Under the pieces are notes generated by a model. The model was not told where the DNA came from, made no database searches, and was given only the letters and a program-made list of their open reading frames with translations. A DNA stretch of 64,000 nt from Janthinobacterium sp. 1_2014MBL_MicDiv (lineage in GTDB: Bacteria > Pseudomonadota > Gammaproteobacteria > Burkholderiales > Burkholderiaceae_D). Below, piece after piece: positions 35,801 through 43,968 of the stretch. Where the stretch lies: the NCBI RefSeq assembly GCF_001865675.1, contig NZ_CP011319.1, positions 4,340,001-4,404,000 of the forward strand, read 5' to 3'. A program made the position numbers and the translations under genes. How positions within the stretch are numbered: position 1 is the stretch's first letter; the number at the start of each line of letters is the position of its first letter.

Positions 35801-36202
35801 ATGCCTTCAGTCTTTACCTGGAACGTACGTGTCTACTATGAAGACACCGACGCCGGTGGCATCGTTTACTACGCAAACTACCTGAAGTTCTTTGAGCGCG
35901 CGCGCACAGAATGGCTGCGCGCCATCGAGGTAGGCCAGCAGGAATTGCTACAACAGCACGACGCGATGTTCGTTGTCAAAAGCGTCAACGCCGACTATCA
36001 TGCGCCGGCCAGACTCGATGACACGATAAGATTAACCTTAAGCATAGAGAAAATGGGGCGCGCCTCCATCGTTTTCCTGCAACAAGCCTGGTGCGGCGAC
36101 AGCCTGCTCAATACGGCACGCGTCAAGATCGGCTGCGTCGACTCGGCACTGCGCCCGCGCGCCGTGCCTGATGCAGTGGCGGCCCGCATGCGCGCCGCCT
36201 GA
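35801..36202 (+). CDS. ybgC: Tol-Pal-associated acyl-CoA thioesterase YbgC
   Basis: A 133-residue hotdog-fold thioesterase. ATG 35801 gives the family start MPSVFTWNVRVYYEDTDAGGIVYYANYLKFFERARTEWLR, with the catalytic Asp in YEDTDAGG. In-frame codons upstream back to 35687 look like leader. YbgC hydrolyses short acyl-CoA and is thought to link the Tol system to phospholipid metabolism. First gene of the ybgC-tolQRAB-pal-cpoB cluster. The plus strand has a TATAAT at 35545, but no good -35 at the proper spacing. Confidence 0.95.
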   Translation: MPSVFTWNVRVYYEDTDAGGIVYYANYLKFFERARTEWLRAIEVGQQELLQQHDAMFVVKSVNADYHAPARLDDTIRLTLSIEKMGRASIVFLQQAWCGDSLLNTARVKIGCVDSALRPRAVPDAVAARMRAA

Positions 36203-36248
36203 GCCCTACCCGCCACCCCCGGATAATTCACCAACAGACTGCCAGCCA

Positions 36249-36938
36249 ATGAACGTTACACAAGATCTTTCTTTCCTCGCGCTCATCTCCAATGCCCACC
36301 TGATCGTGCAATTGATCATGGCCCTGCTGTTGCTGATCTCCCTCACCAGCTGGACCTACATTTTCCGCAAGATGTTTGCGGTACGTCAGGCCCGCAAGCA
36401 AACCATCGAATTTGAACGCAGCTTCTGGGCCGGCGGCAACCTGCATGCGCTGCACCAGAGCGCCAACGGCAACCGCGACCAGAGCGGCGCGCTGGCCCGC
36501 ATCTTCGATGCCGGCATGGGCGAATTCATCAAGGGCAAGGCCTCGTACGGTTCGCGCGAAGCGCTCGACGTCGGCGCCGTGCTCGACGGCGCCCGCCGCG
36601 CCATGCGCGCCGCCTTCCAGCGCGAAATGGACGTGCTCGAATCGCACCTGGCCTTCCTCGCGTCCGTCGGCTCCGTCTCGCCGTACATCGGCCTGCTCGG
36701 CACCGTGTGGGGCATCATGAACGCCTTCCGCGGCCTGGCCAACGTGCAGCAAGCCACGCTGGCCGCCGTCGCGCCCGGCATTGCCGAAGCGCTGATCGCC
36801 ACCGCCATCGGCCTGTTCGCGGCCATTCCCGCCGTCGTGGCCTACAACCGTTTCTCGCATGATATCGACCGCCTGGCGATCCGCTTCGAAAGCTTCGTCG
36901 AGGAATTCTCCAACATCCTGCAGCGCCAGTCGCGCTAA
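36249..36938 (+). CDS. tolQ: Tol-Pal proton channel subunit TolQ
   Basis: A 229-residue inner-membrane protein from ATG 36249. Three membrane helices: about 18-38 (LIVQLIMALLLLISLTSWTYIF), about 135-160 (LAFLASVGSVSPYIGLLGTVWGIMNAF) and about 175-195 (GIAEALIATAIGLFAAIPAVVAYN), the ExbB/TolQ/MotA pattern. It forms the proton-driven motor with TolR that energises TolA. Confidence 0.97.
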   Translation: MNVTQDLSFLALISNAHLIVQLIMALLLLISLTSWTYIFRKMFAVRQARKQTIEFERSFWAGGNLHALHQSANGNRDQSGALARIFDAGMGEFIKGKASYGSREALDVGAVLDGARRAMRAAFQREMDVLESHLAFLASVGSVSPYIGLLGTVWGIMNAFRGLANVQQATLAAVAPGIAEALIATAIGLFAAIPAVVAYNRFSHDIDRLAIRFESFVEEFSNILQRQSR

Positions 36939-36953
36939 GAGGGGGCAGCGTCC

Positions 36954-37394
36954 ATGGGCTCTTCATTCAATAGCGGCGGCATGCGCGGCGGCCGAGGCCG
37001 CAAGTTCAAGTCGGAAATCAACGTCGTGCCATATATCGACGTGATGCTGGTACTGCTGATCATTTTCATGGTGATGCCGTCGTCGAACAATCCCAGCGTG
37101 GTGAACCTGCCCAACGCGGAAAAGACGGCGAAACCGCCCGATGACTATATCCAGATCGTGCTCAAGCCGAACGGCTCGCTGTCGATCGGCGTGATCGGCA
37201 AGGAACAGCTGGCGCCGGAAACGGAACCGAACCGCGACGCCCTGCTGCGCAAGCTGCGTGGCTTGCACGAGACCAATCCCGACTATCCCGTGCTGATCGC
37301 GGGCGACAAGGAAAGCAAGTACGACGATGTGATCCAGCTGATTTCGGAAGCGAAAAAGATGGGCATCACCCGGGTTGGCCTGGCCACCAAGTAA
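36954..37394 (+). CDS. tolR: Tol-Pal motor subunit TolR
   Basis: A 146-residue protein with one N-terminal membrane helix, INVVPYIDVMLVLLIIFMVM, carrying the critical membrane Asp (D in YIDVMLVL) that takes part in proton flow. The periplasmic C-terminal part ends with DDVIQLISEAKKMGITRVGLAT, the standard ExbD/TolR end. Starts 15 bp after tolQ. Confidence 0.97.
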   Translation: MGSSFNSGGMRGGRGRKFKSEINVVPYIDVMLVLLIIFMVMPSSNNPSVVNLPNAEKTAKPPDDYIQIVLKPNGSLSIGVIGKEQLAPETEPNRDALLRKLRGLHETNPDYPVLIAGDKESKYDDVIQLISEAKKMGITRVGLATK

Positions 37395-37436
37395 GCGCAC
37401 TCTCACGTATCCAGACTTGACTGTTTTTAGATAGAC

Positions 37437-38453
37437 TTGACTTTGCAGACCAAACAAATCGACCATGTACTCGGCAAGCCCTACAGCGTGCCGCGCGAAC
37501 GCAGCCGCTGGCCCTCACTGGGCCTGGCGCTGGCGATGCATCTTGGCCTGCTGTTTTTCCTGTGGGTGGGCGTACACTGGCAAAATACGGAACCTGTGGC
37601 CGTGGAAGCGGAAGTGTGGGACCTGAAGGTGCAGACGGCCGCGCCGCCGCCCGAGGTGGCGACGGAACCGGAGCCGACGCCTGCCCCGCCGCCGGAACCG
37701 GAAGTCGAACGGCCCGCCCCGCCGCCACCGCCGCCGGTGGCAGCGCCCGAGCCTAGGGTCGACCTGCGCGAGGCGGAAATCGCCCTCGAGCGCAAGAAGG
37801 CCAAGCTGAAGGAAGAAAAGGACAAAGCGGCCGCGGAAGAGCGCCGCAAGCAGGAACAGAAGGAACGCGAGGAAGAAAAACGCGAGCTGGAAAAACAGAA
37901 GCAGAAGGAAAAAGACAAGGCTGAGAAGCTCGAGAAGGAAAAGGCCGACAAGCTGGAGAAGGCCAAGCTCGAGAAAGAGAAAGCCCAGGAAAAAGCCGAG
38001 AAGGAATTGGCGGACAAGAAAGCCGCGGCGGAAAAAGCCGCCAAGGCCAAGAAAGCGGCAGAAGAGAAAAAAGCCGCCGACAAGGCACGTGCCGCCGAAA
38101 TGAGCCGCATCACGGGCGCGGCAGGTGCCGGCACGACGGGCACGGCCGAGAAATCGACCGCGCCACGCAAGGACAGCGGCTATGTCGCTGCCCTGACGAG
38201 CAAGATCAAGAGCAATATCGCGTACAGCGGTAGCACGGACGTGCCGGGCAACCCGCGCGCCGTGTTCAAGATCGAGCAACTGCCAACTGGGGAAATTATT
38301 TCGGTCCGGAAGATCAAAAGTAGCGGCCTGCCGGCGTATGACAGCTCGGTGGAAAACGCCATTAATAAATCGTCGCCACTGCCGAAGAAAAAAGACGGCA
38401 CGGTGGAACGCGAGATTGAACTCATATTCGAGATGAAGGATTTGCCTAAATGA
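37437..38453 (+). CDS. tolA: Cell-envelope integrity protein TolA
   Basis: A 338-residue protein, probably starting at TTG 37437; no ATG is available in this frame before the membrane helix and there is no strong SD, so translation may be weak or coupled. N-terminal helix LGLALAMHLGLLFFLWVGVHW spans the inner membrane, then a Pro-rich stretch, a long Lys/Glu/Ala coiled coil (about 105-215, e.g. KLKEEKDKAAAEERRKQEQKERE), and a C-terminal globular domain (about 240-338) that reaches Pal/TolB. The tolB start overlaps its stop (ATGA). Confidence 0.93.
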   Translation: MTLQTKQIDHVLGKPYSVPRERSRWPSLGLALAMHLGLLFFLWVGVHWQNTEPVAVEAEVWDLKVQTAAPPPEVATEPEPTPAPPPEPEVERPAPPPPPPVAAPEPRVDLREAEIALERKKAKLKEEKDKAAAEERRKQEQKEREEEKRELEKQKQKEKDKAEKLEKEKADKLEKAKLEKEKAQEKAEKELADKKAAAEKAAKAKKAAEEKKAADKARAAEMSRITGAAGAGTTGTAEKSTAPRKDSGYVAALTSKIKSNIAYSGSTDVPGNPRAVFKIEQLPTGEIISVRKIKSSGLPAYDSSVENAINKSSPLPKKKDGTVEREIELIFEMKDLPK

Positions 38454-39727
38454 TGATCATGAAAAAAATGAGCTATGTCGTGCTCTGCGCCAGCCTGGTG
38501 CTGGGCGCCACGGCTGCCCAGGCGCAACTGCGCGTGGAAATTACCGGGATCGGCAGCAACCAGATCCCCGTTACCATCGCCCCGTTCGTCAATGAAGCGG
38601 CGGCGCCGCAATCGCTGTCGGGCATCATCAAGGCCGACCTGGCGCGCAGCGGCGTGTTCAAGCTGATCGACACCGATGCACCGATCGCCGAAACGGCCCC
38701 CGTCAGCTACGATCAGTGGAAGTCGCGCGGCGCCGATGCGCTGGCGGCCGGCAGCGTGCAAAGCATGGCCGATGGCCGCCTGGACGTGCGCTACAAGCTG
38801 TTCGACACCATCAAGGGCGCCCAGCTGTCGAGCATGAACAATGCGGCCGCACCGCAGTTCAACCGCTTGCTGGCGCACAAGATCGCCGATGACATCTATG
38901 AAAAGCTGACGGGCACCAAGGGCGCGTTCGCCACGCGCATCGCCTATGTCACGCAGTCGGGCCGCGAATACCGCCTGGAAATCGCCGACGCCGACGGCGA
39001 AGGCATCCAGGTCGCCCTGCGCTCGCACGAGCCGATCATTTCGCCGGCCTGGTCGCCGGACGGCACCAAGGTGGCGTATGTCTCGTTTGAAAAACGCAAG
39101 CCCATCGTCTACGTGCAAAACCTGGTGACGCGCCAGCGCACCATCGTGTCGAACGAAAAAGGCAGCAATTCGGCGCCGAGCTGGAGCCCGGACGGCTCGC
39201 GCCTGGCCGTGGCCCTGTCGCGCGACGGACATACCCAGGTCTACATCATGAACGCCGATGGCGGTGGCTTGCGCCGCCTGACCACCAGCAGCGGCATCGA
39301 TACGGAACCCCAATTCTCGGCCGATGGCCAAAGCATCTACTTCACCAGTGATCGCAGCGGCGGACCACAAATCTACCGCATGCCCGTCAGTGGCGGCGAA
39401 GCCAAGCGCGTGACGTTTGGCGGCTCCTACAACACCAGCCCGCGGATTTCGTCCGACGGGAAGACACTCGCTTATATTTCCCGTCGCGACGGCAATTTCC
39501 AGCTCTACGCGCTTGACCTGGCTAGTGGCCAGGACTTGCGCCTGTCGGACACCGCCAACGACGAATCACCGAGCTTTTCGCCCAACGGGAAATATATTAT
39601 GTACGCGACCGAATCCGGGCGACGCAAGTCGCTGGCGGTAGTTTCGGTGGATGGCCGCGTCAAGCAGCGTCTGACCACGCAAGCTGGCAATATCAAGGAG
39701 CCCACCTGGGGTCCTTTCATGAAGTAA
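38450..39727 (+). CDS. tolB: Periplasmic beta-propeller protein TolB
   Basis: A 425-residue exported protein. Signal peptide MKKMSYVVLCASLVLGATAAQA, then N-terminal domain RVEITGIGSNQIPVTIAPF, and a C-terminal six-bladed propeller with repeated PxWSPDG-type motifs (SPAWSPDGTKVAYVSFE, SAPSWSPDGSRLAVALS, EPQFSADGQSIYFTSDRSG, SPRISSDGKTLAYISR, SPSFSPNGKYIMYATE). TolB bridges TolA and Pal. The start overlaps the tolA stop by 4 bases. Confidence 0.98.
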   Translation: MMIMKKMSYVVLCASLVLGATAAQAQLRVEITGIGSNQIPVTIAPFVNEAAAPQSLSGIIKADLARSGVFKLIDTDAPIAETAPVSYDQWKSRGADALAAGSVQSMADGRLDVRYKLFDTIKGAQLSSMNNAAAPQFNRLLAHKIADDIYEKLTGTKGAFATRIAYVTQSGREYRLEIADADGEGIQVALRSHEPIISPAWSPDGTKVAYVSFEKRKPIVYVQNLVTRQRTIVSNEKGSNSAPSWSPDGSRLAVALSRDGHTQVYIMNADGGGLRRLTTSSGIDTEPQFSADGQSIYFTSDRSGGPQIYRMPVSGGEAKRVTFGGSYNTSPRISSDGKTLAYISRRDGNFQLYALDLASGQDLRLSDTANDESPSFSPNGKYIMYATESGRRKSLAVVSVDGRVKQRLTTQAGNIKEPTWGPFMK

Positions 39728-39767
39728 TGCAGTACGTTTTACCTTAACCACGACCCGGAGAATAAAA

Positions 39768-40289
39768 ATGAGTAACTTTAAAAGTTTAGCTTTCATCGCA
39801 GCTACTGCAGCCCTGTTGTCGGCTTGCAGCACCCCTGTCAAACTGGCAGAAACCCCAGTCGTCGAGCGCGCTCCTGAAAAAACCGCGCCACCAGCAGACG
39901 TACGCGAAGTCAACACCGTTGTTGCTGAAACCGTTGACCCGCTGAACGATCCAAAAGGCGTGCTGGCTAACCGCAGCGTGTACTTCGACTTCGACAAATA
40001 CGTCGTGCGTGAATCGGAAACGCCAGTGGTGCAAAACCACGCGGCTTACCTGGTGAAGACCCCAGCACGCAAAGTCATCATCCAAGGCAACACCGATGAT
40101 CGCGGCGGCGCCGAGTACAACCTGGCCCTGGGTCAGAAACGTGCTGAAGCAGTGCGCAAGTCGATGGCCGCCCTGGGCGTGTCCGACAGCCAGATGGAAG
40201 CAGTGTCCTTCGGCAAAGAAAAGCCTAAGGCTCAAGGTAACAACGAAGCAGCATGGGCAGAAAACCGCCGCGCTGACATCGCTTATTGA
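39768..40289 (+). CDS. pal: Peptidoglycan-associated lipoprotein Pal
   Basis: A 173-residue outer-membrane lipoprotein. Signal with lipobox LLSAC and lipidated Cys20. The OmpA-like C-terminal domain contains SVYFDFDKYVVR, NHAAYLVKTPARKVIIQGNTDDRGGAEYNLALGQKRAEAVRKSM, the peptidoglycan-binding signature. SD sequence CCCGGAGAATAAAA precedes ATG. It anchors the outer membrane to peptidoglycan and is dynamically relocated by TolB/TolA. Confidence 0.98.
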   Translation: MSNFKSLAFIAATAALLSACSTPVKLAETPVVERAPEKTAPPADVREVNTVVAETVDPLNDPKGVLANRSVYFDFDKYVVRESETPVVQNHAAYLVKTPARKVIIQGNTDDRGGAEYNLALGQKRAEAVRKSMAALGVSDSQMEAVSFGKEKPKAQGNNEAAWAENRRADIAY

Positions 40290-40351
40290 TATCCCGGGTG
40301 AGCGCGGCAGGATTGGCGCTTACCTAACTGGCCAGTCATAGGCATAATAAT

Positions 40352-40390
40352 GGGGCGCTGTGCGGATTTTCACCGCCCAGCGCCCCGTTT
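40352..40390 (+). terminator. GC-rich hairpin between pal and cpoB
   Basis: GGGGCGCTG ... CCCAGCGCCCC with inner GCGG/CCGC and an ATTTTCA loop, followed by GTTTGC. The T tract is poor, so partial termination or an mRNA-stabilising stem for pal is as likely as true termination. Confidence 0.5.
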
Positions 40391-40422
40391 GCATGTTTGC
40401 GTAACTTTTGAAAGCCCGACTC

Positions 40423-41181
40423 ATGATGACATTCTCGAAAGCCGGCGTCGCCGCCGCCCTGCTGGCCGCCTTTGCCGCCCTGCCCCTGCACGCCAACGCG
40501 GCCCTGTTCGACGACGACGAAGCACGCAAGGCCATCCTGGAGCTGCGCTCCAAGGTCGACGCGCTGGCGCGGGACATGAATAGCCGCATCGACACGAAAG
40601 CGGACAAGACCAGCACCTTGAGCCTGATCAACCAGCACGACCAGACCATGCAGGAGATCGCCCGCCTGCGCGGCCAGATCGAAGTGCTGGGCAATGACCT
40701 GGCCAACGCGCAAAAGCGCCAGAAGGATTTCTACACCGACCTCGACGCGCGCCTGCGCAAGCTCGAACCGCGCCAGGTCACCATCGACGGCCAGGAAGCG
40801 GCCGTGGGCGTCTCCGAGCAAGGCGCGTATGACGCCGCCCTGGGCCTGTTCAAGTCGGGCGACTACAAGGCGGCGGCCACTTCGCTGGACGCCTTCGTCA
40901 AGCGCTACCCGGAGTCCGCCTACGCGGCCAACGCGCAATACTGGCTGGGCAACGCCCACTACGCCCAGCGCGACTGCAAGAGCGCCATCAGCGCCCAGCA
41001 AGTGGTCGTGAAGAACTACCCGGACAGCCCGAAGGCAGCCGACGCCATGCTCAACATCGCCAGCTGCTACACGGAACTGAAAGACAAGGCCAACGCCACC
41101 AAGACTTACAACGCGCTGATCTCGCGCTATCCGGACTCCAGCGCCGCCCAGACGGCCAAGGAACGCGCAGGTAAAAAGTAA
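40423..41181 (+). CDS. cpoB: Cell division coordinator CpoB (YbgF)
   Basis: A 252-residue periplasmic protein. ATG 40423 is preferred over an upstream TTG at 40408. Signal peptide SKAGVAAALLAAFAALPLHANA, a coiled-coil region (about 25-115, LELRSKVDALARDMNSRI and similar), then TPR-like repeats (YDAALGLFKSGDYKAAATSLDAFVKRYPESAYAANAQYWLGNAHYAQRD and following). CpoB tunes PBP1B activity with the Tol machine during constriction. A tRNA-Lys pair follows, as in enterobacteria. Confidence 0.94.
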   Translation: MMTFSKAGVAAALLAAFAALPLHANAALFDDDEARKAILELRSKVDALARDMNSRIDTKADKTSTLSLINQHDQTMQEIARLRGQIEVLGNDLANAQKRQKDFYTDLDARLRKLEPRQVTIDGQEAAVGVSEQGAYDAALGLFKSGDYKAAATSLDAFVKRYPESAYAANAQYWLGNAHYAQRDCKSAISAQQVVVKNYPDSPKAADAMLNIASCYTELKDKANATKTYNALISRYPDSSAAQTAKERAGKK

Positions 41182-41208
41182 AACCGGGGAAAAAGTTGCC
41201 CGTTAGGT

Positions 41209-41237
41209 TTGACAGAATCCCGGGCACCCCCTATAAT
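41209..41237 (+). promoter_or_regulatory. Consensus sigma-70 promoter of the first tRNA-Lys pair
   Basis: TTGACA (41209-41214), 17 bp, TATAAT (41232-41237): a perfect consensus in both hexamers and spacing. tRNA begins at 41249. Confidence 0.9.
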
Positions 41238-41248
41238 CTTCCTTCTTC

Positions 41249-41324
41249 GGGTCGTTAGCTCAGCTGGTAGAGCAGCGGACTTTTAATCCGTTGGTCGCAG
41301 GTTCGAATCCCGCACGGCCTACCA
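41249..41324 (+). tRNA. tRNA-Lys (TTT), copy 1
   Basis: 76 nt including encoded CCA. Acceptor GGGTCGT / ACGGCCT, D-loop AGCTCAGCTGGTAGAGC, anticodon loop CTTTTAA (anticodon TTT), T-loop GGTTCGAATCC. Directly downstream of cpoB. Confidence 0.97.
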
Positions 41325-41411
41325 CGAATACGCAGTACTGATCTGCTTGCGAGTTGTTATAGCAAGCATTTTTTACCGCACAGTGTTACCGAAGTTGTTG
41401 TAAAAGTTTTT

Positions 41412-41487
41412 GGGTCGTTAGCTCAGCTGGTAGAGCAGCGGACTTTTAATCCGTTGGTCGCAGGTTCGAATCCCGCACGGCCTACCA
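41412..41487 (+). tRNA. tRNA-Lys (TTT), copy 2
   Basis: Identical in sequence to copy 1, 87 nt after it, and probably in the same transcript. A clear terminator follows at 41501. Confidence 0.97.
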
Positions 41488-41500
41488 AATACTATGAAGA

Positions 41501-41533
41501 AGCCAACCGTTCGCGGTTGGCTTTTTTGTTTTG
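41501..41533 (+). terminator. Rho-independent terminator after tRNA-Lys copy 2
   Basis: AGCCAACCG, TTCG loop, CGGTTGGCT, then TTTTTGTTTTG. The same hairpin recurs at 47367 after the second tRNA pair. Confidence 0.93.
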
Positions 41534-41601
41534 CTCTTCCGCTTTCGAAAAACCATCGAGGCGTAAAAGTTAGCAACTGGCACACTCCCCAAATGCCCGC
41601 C

Positions 41602-42081
41602 TTACTCCCTACCAGAAACATTTCGCTCAACAACTGCCGAAAAACTATCGCAACTTTGAAGCCTCTCTTGCGAACGAGCAATTGATTCAAGGGAGAAGCA
41701 TTCTGGATGCCGAAGAACTACGGCCTCGAATGCCAAGTCAAAAAGACCCATTTCTACCAAAGCCGTATAGCCAACGGACTCCACCCTCTTGGTAACAATA
41801 CGCTCAACAGCAGGAAGAATTCCATGGCGGTGAATCATTTGCCACGTTCGACTCGCAGACTGTCGCTTTCCCCGCTTGGCAGAAAGAACTTCCTCATAAG
41901 CGTAAACCGCCGCCAAACACTCTCGCTCAACCTCACTTACTGAGACGTGCGACTCCGTACGAAGCTGCACGGCCCGTCTTCGCGCCTGATCCGCAAGTTC
42001 AGGCTCGCCACGTGCACGCGCATTTTGCGCGAAAGTTTCGCACTCAGCCGGTGATTTCAGCCTTGCAACGCGAGTATCCAT
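41602..42081 (-). CDS. Conserved hypothetical protein
   Basis: A 159-residue cytosolic-looking protein from ATG 42081 (MDTRVARLKSPAECETF), chosen over ATG 42132 because GGTGG lies just upstream. Features: N-terminal helical region with FAQNARARGEPELADQARRRAVQLR, a middle ECLAAVYAYEEVLSAKRGKRQSASRTWQMIHRHGI segment, and ESVGYTALVEMGLFDLAFEAVVLRHPECFSLESIARSQERL at the end. I recognise the layout as a widespread uncharacterised family but cannot name a function. Base composition looks lower in GC than the neighbours, which suggests transfer. It lies inside the segment bracketed by the duplicated tRNA-Lys units. Confidence 0.7.
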   Translation of the reverse strand: MDTRVARLKSPAECETFAQNARARGEPELADQARRRAVQLRTESHVSVSEVERECLAAVYAYEEVLSAKRGKRQSASRTWQMIHRHGILPAVERIVTKRVESVGYTALVEMGLFDLAFEAVVLRHPECFSLESIARSQERLQSCDSFSAVVERNVSGRE

Positions 42082-42251
42082 GATATGGCCACCAACAGTT
42101 ATATTGATCGGCACTACGCAACTATATTGCATGGCCTACGTGCAGATTACAGGAAATAGCCCCACAGGGTGACCTTCGTTAGAATAAGCGCCCGCCAATC
42201 GCGACTGCAGAACATCAGCACTCATCCACACCTTTTCCCCATATCTACTGC

Positions 42252-43373
42252 CTACGCCGACACCGTCCGCACGCCAGCCTTCGCCACCCAGGCCTGCACC
42301 ACGCGTCCCAGCGGCACCTCCACCCAACGATAGAACGCGGCACCGGCCGCCAGGCTGGCGCCCCAGGCCGTCAGCATGCCCAGCGCCTGCCATTCCGGCT
42401 CGAGCGGGACGTAACTGGTAAATAATGCATTGACCAGCAGGCTGACGGGAAAGTGGACGAGGAAGACGGCGTACGAGATGCGGCCCAGGGCGTTGATGAC
42501 GTTCCAGGCGCGTCCACGGGAAGGCGTGCGGGCGCGGCCGAACAGGAACAGCGCGCAGGCGACGATCAGGGCCAGCGCGATGCGGCTGCGATAGTCGATG
42601 GCCAGGGCCAGCAGGACGGGCACGGCGGCCAGGGCCATGAGCACGGTCATGGCGCCAGGCTTGCGTTTGGGGTCGCTGGCCCACCAGGCCAGCATGCCCA
42701 GGCCATAGCTGCCGAAGAAGTACGGCGCCCAGTTATCCCAGCCGGCATCGAGATTGAAGTACAGCAAGGAAAGAATGATGCCCACGGTGACGGCCAGCGG
42801 CATCAGCCAGCCCGGCCGCCGCTGACCCGCCAGGCGGCCACTCAGCCACAGCAGCAACACCGTCAGCAGGTATAGCTGGAAATCGATGGCCACATACCAG
42901 GCGCCAGCCGACAGCGATTCATAGCCGAGCACGCCATGCAGCAGCAAGGCATGGGCACTGAGCTGGCCCAGGGTGACGGCGGCCGACATGGAATCGTGCA
43001 TCATCCAGATGCCGGCCACGGGGGTCGCGACGGCGGCAAGCAGGGTGGCGGCCAGGAATGGCGGCGCCAGCTTGGCATAGCGGCGCCAGATGGCTTGCAA
43101 GGGGGAATCGATACCAGGAAGAGCCGCAGGAGCAAGGGACTTGGCGACGAGAAAGCCACCGATGACGAGGAACACTTGCACGGCGATGCGCGCGCTGCCG
43201 CCCAGCCAGTCCAGCAAGTCGGGCCACAGCGGTTGCACGTAATCGGACATGGGGCCGTAAAACGCCAGATGGTGCAGCACGATCAATTGCGCCGCGCCCG
43301 CCTTCAACAGATTAATCCAGCCAAACTGCGCGCGCAGCACCTTGTCCGCGTCGATTCCTGCCACTGCCTTCAT
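42252..43373 (-). CDS. Acyltransferase 3 family membrane protein
   Basis: A 373-residue polytopic protein (about 10 hydrophobic helices). ATG 43373 has AAGGG upstream; a GTG at 43397 is the alternative. Starts KVLRAQFGWINLLKAGAAQLIVLHHLAFYG, with the conserved His of the acyltransferase 3 fold, then VFLVIGGFLVAKSL, FWRRYAKLAPPFLAA-like segment, ESLSAGAWYVAIDFQLYLLTVLLLW and a C-terminal RISYAVFLVHFPVSLLVNALF. Members O-acetylate surface sugars, lipids or antibiotics. Neighbours give no substrate clue. Confidence 0.88.
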   Translation of the reverse strand: MKAVAGIDADKVLRAQFGWINLLKAGAAQLIVLHHLAFYGPMSDYVQPLWPDLLDWLGGSARIAVQVFLVIGGFLVAKSLAPAALPGIDSPLQAIWRRYAKLAPPFLAATLLAAVATPVAGIWMMHDSMSAAVTLGQLSAHALLLHGVLGYESLSAGAWYVAIDFQLYLLTVLLLWLSGRLAGQRRPGWLMPLAVTVGIILSLLYFNLDAGWDNWAPYFFGSYGLGMLAWWASDPKRKPGAMTVLMALAAVPVLLALAIDYRSRIALALIVACALFLFGRARTPSRGRAWNVINALGRISYAVFLVHFPVSLLVNALFTSYVPLEPEWQALGMLTAWGASLAAGAAFYRWVEVPLGRVVQAWVAKAGVRTVSA

Positions 43374-43515
43374 CCACAACCCTTGCCATACAGCCACTTT
43401 TCAACAACACAATCCCAGACAAGCGCGTTGCCGATGATTTTGCCGACCGGCCGACATCATAGCCGAGGTTGACAGGTTGCGTCGCCGCGCATCGCCGCAC
43501 GGCAAGCCGCAGGTG

Positions 43516-43863
43516 CTACGCGCCGCCCTGCCCGCCAAACTCCTGCAGCAGCGGCTGCTGTGCGAGGATGGCATCGAGCAAGCCGGGAAAACGGCTCTCG
43601 ATATCGGCGCGGCGCAGGGTATTCATGTGCGTGGTGCCTGCGTTTTCCGTGTAGACGAGGCCCGCTTCGCGCAAGACCTTGAAGTGGTGCGAGACGGTCG
43701 ATTTCGGCCGTCCACCGTCCAGGTCGCCGCACGCGGCCGCGTCGACGCGGGCCAGGTGGCGCACGATGTCGAGGCGGATGGAATCGCTCAAGGCGTAGAG
43801 CACGCGCTCGAGGACGAATTCGCTGGCGGGAGGATGTTTGTGTGGACGCATGAGCAGAATCAT
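43516..43863 (-). CDS. ArsR-family transcriptional regulator
   Basis: A 115-residue winged-helix repressor. The core reads VLYALSDSIRLDIVRHLARVDAAACGDLD ... KSTVSHHFKVLREAGLVYTENAGTTHMNTL, the ArsR fold. There is a single Cys (in ACGDLD) rather than the metal-type CxC pair, so metal sensing is not indicated; an oxidative or ligand signal is more likely. It is divergent from the ene-reductase at 43969, which it probably regulates. ATGs at 43863 and 43851 are both possible starts. Confidence 0.9.
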   Translation of the reverse strand: MILLMRPHKHPPASEFVLERVLYALSDSIRLDIVRHLARVDAAACGDLDGGRPKSTVSHHFKVLREAGLVYTENAGTTHMNTLRRADIESRFPGLLDAILAQQPLLQEFGGQGGA

Positions 43864-43890
43864 ACAGCATCGGCTATACTAATTCCATTA

Positions 43891-43906
43891 TTCGAATATT
43901 TACGAA
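43891..43906. promoter_or_regulatory. Candidate ArsR operator
   Basis: TTCGAATATTTACGAA in the 105-bp gap between the divergent arsR-type gene and the ene-reductase: 4-bp inverted arms TTCG/CGAA around an 8-base AT centre; a second CGAA half-site follows. Inferred from position and symmetry only. Confidence 0.4.
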
Positions 43907-43968
43907 CTACCGAATCAACATACGCACGCCACCCGCACCTTACTCATCAACAAACCATAAAGGCCACC

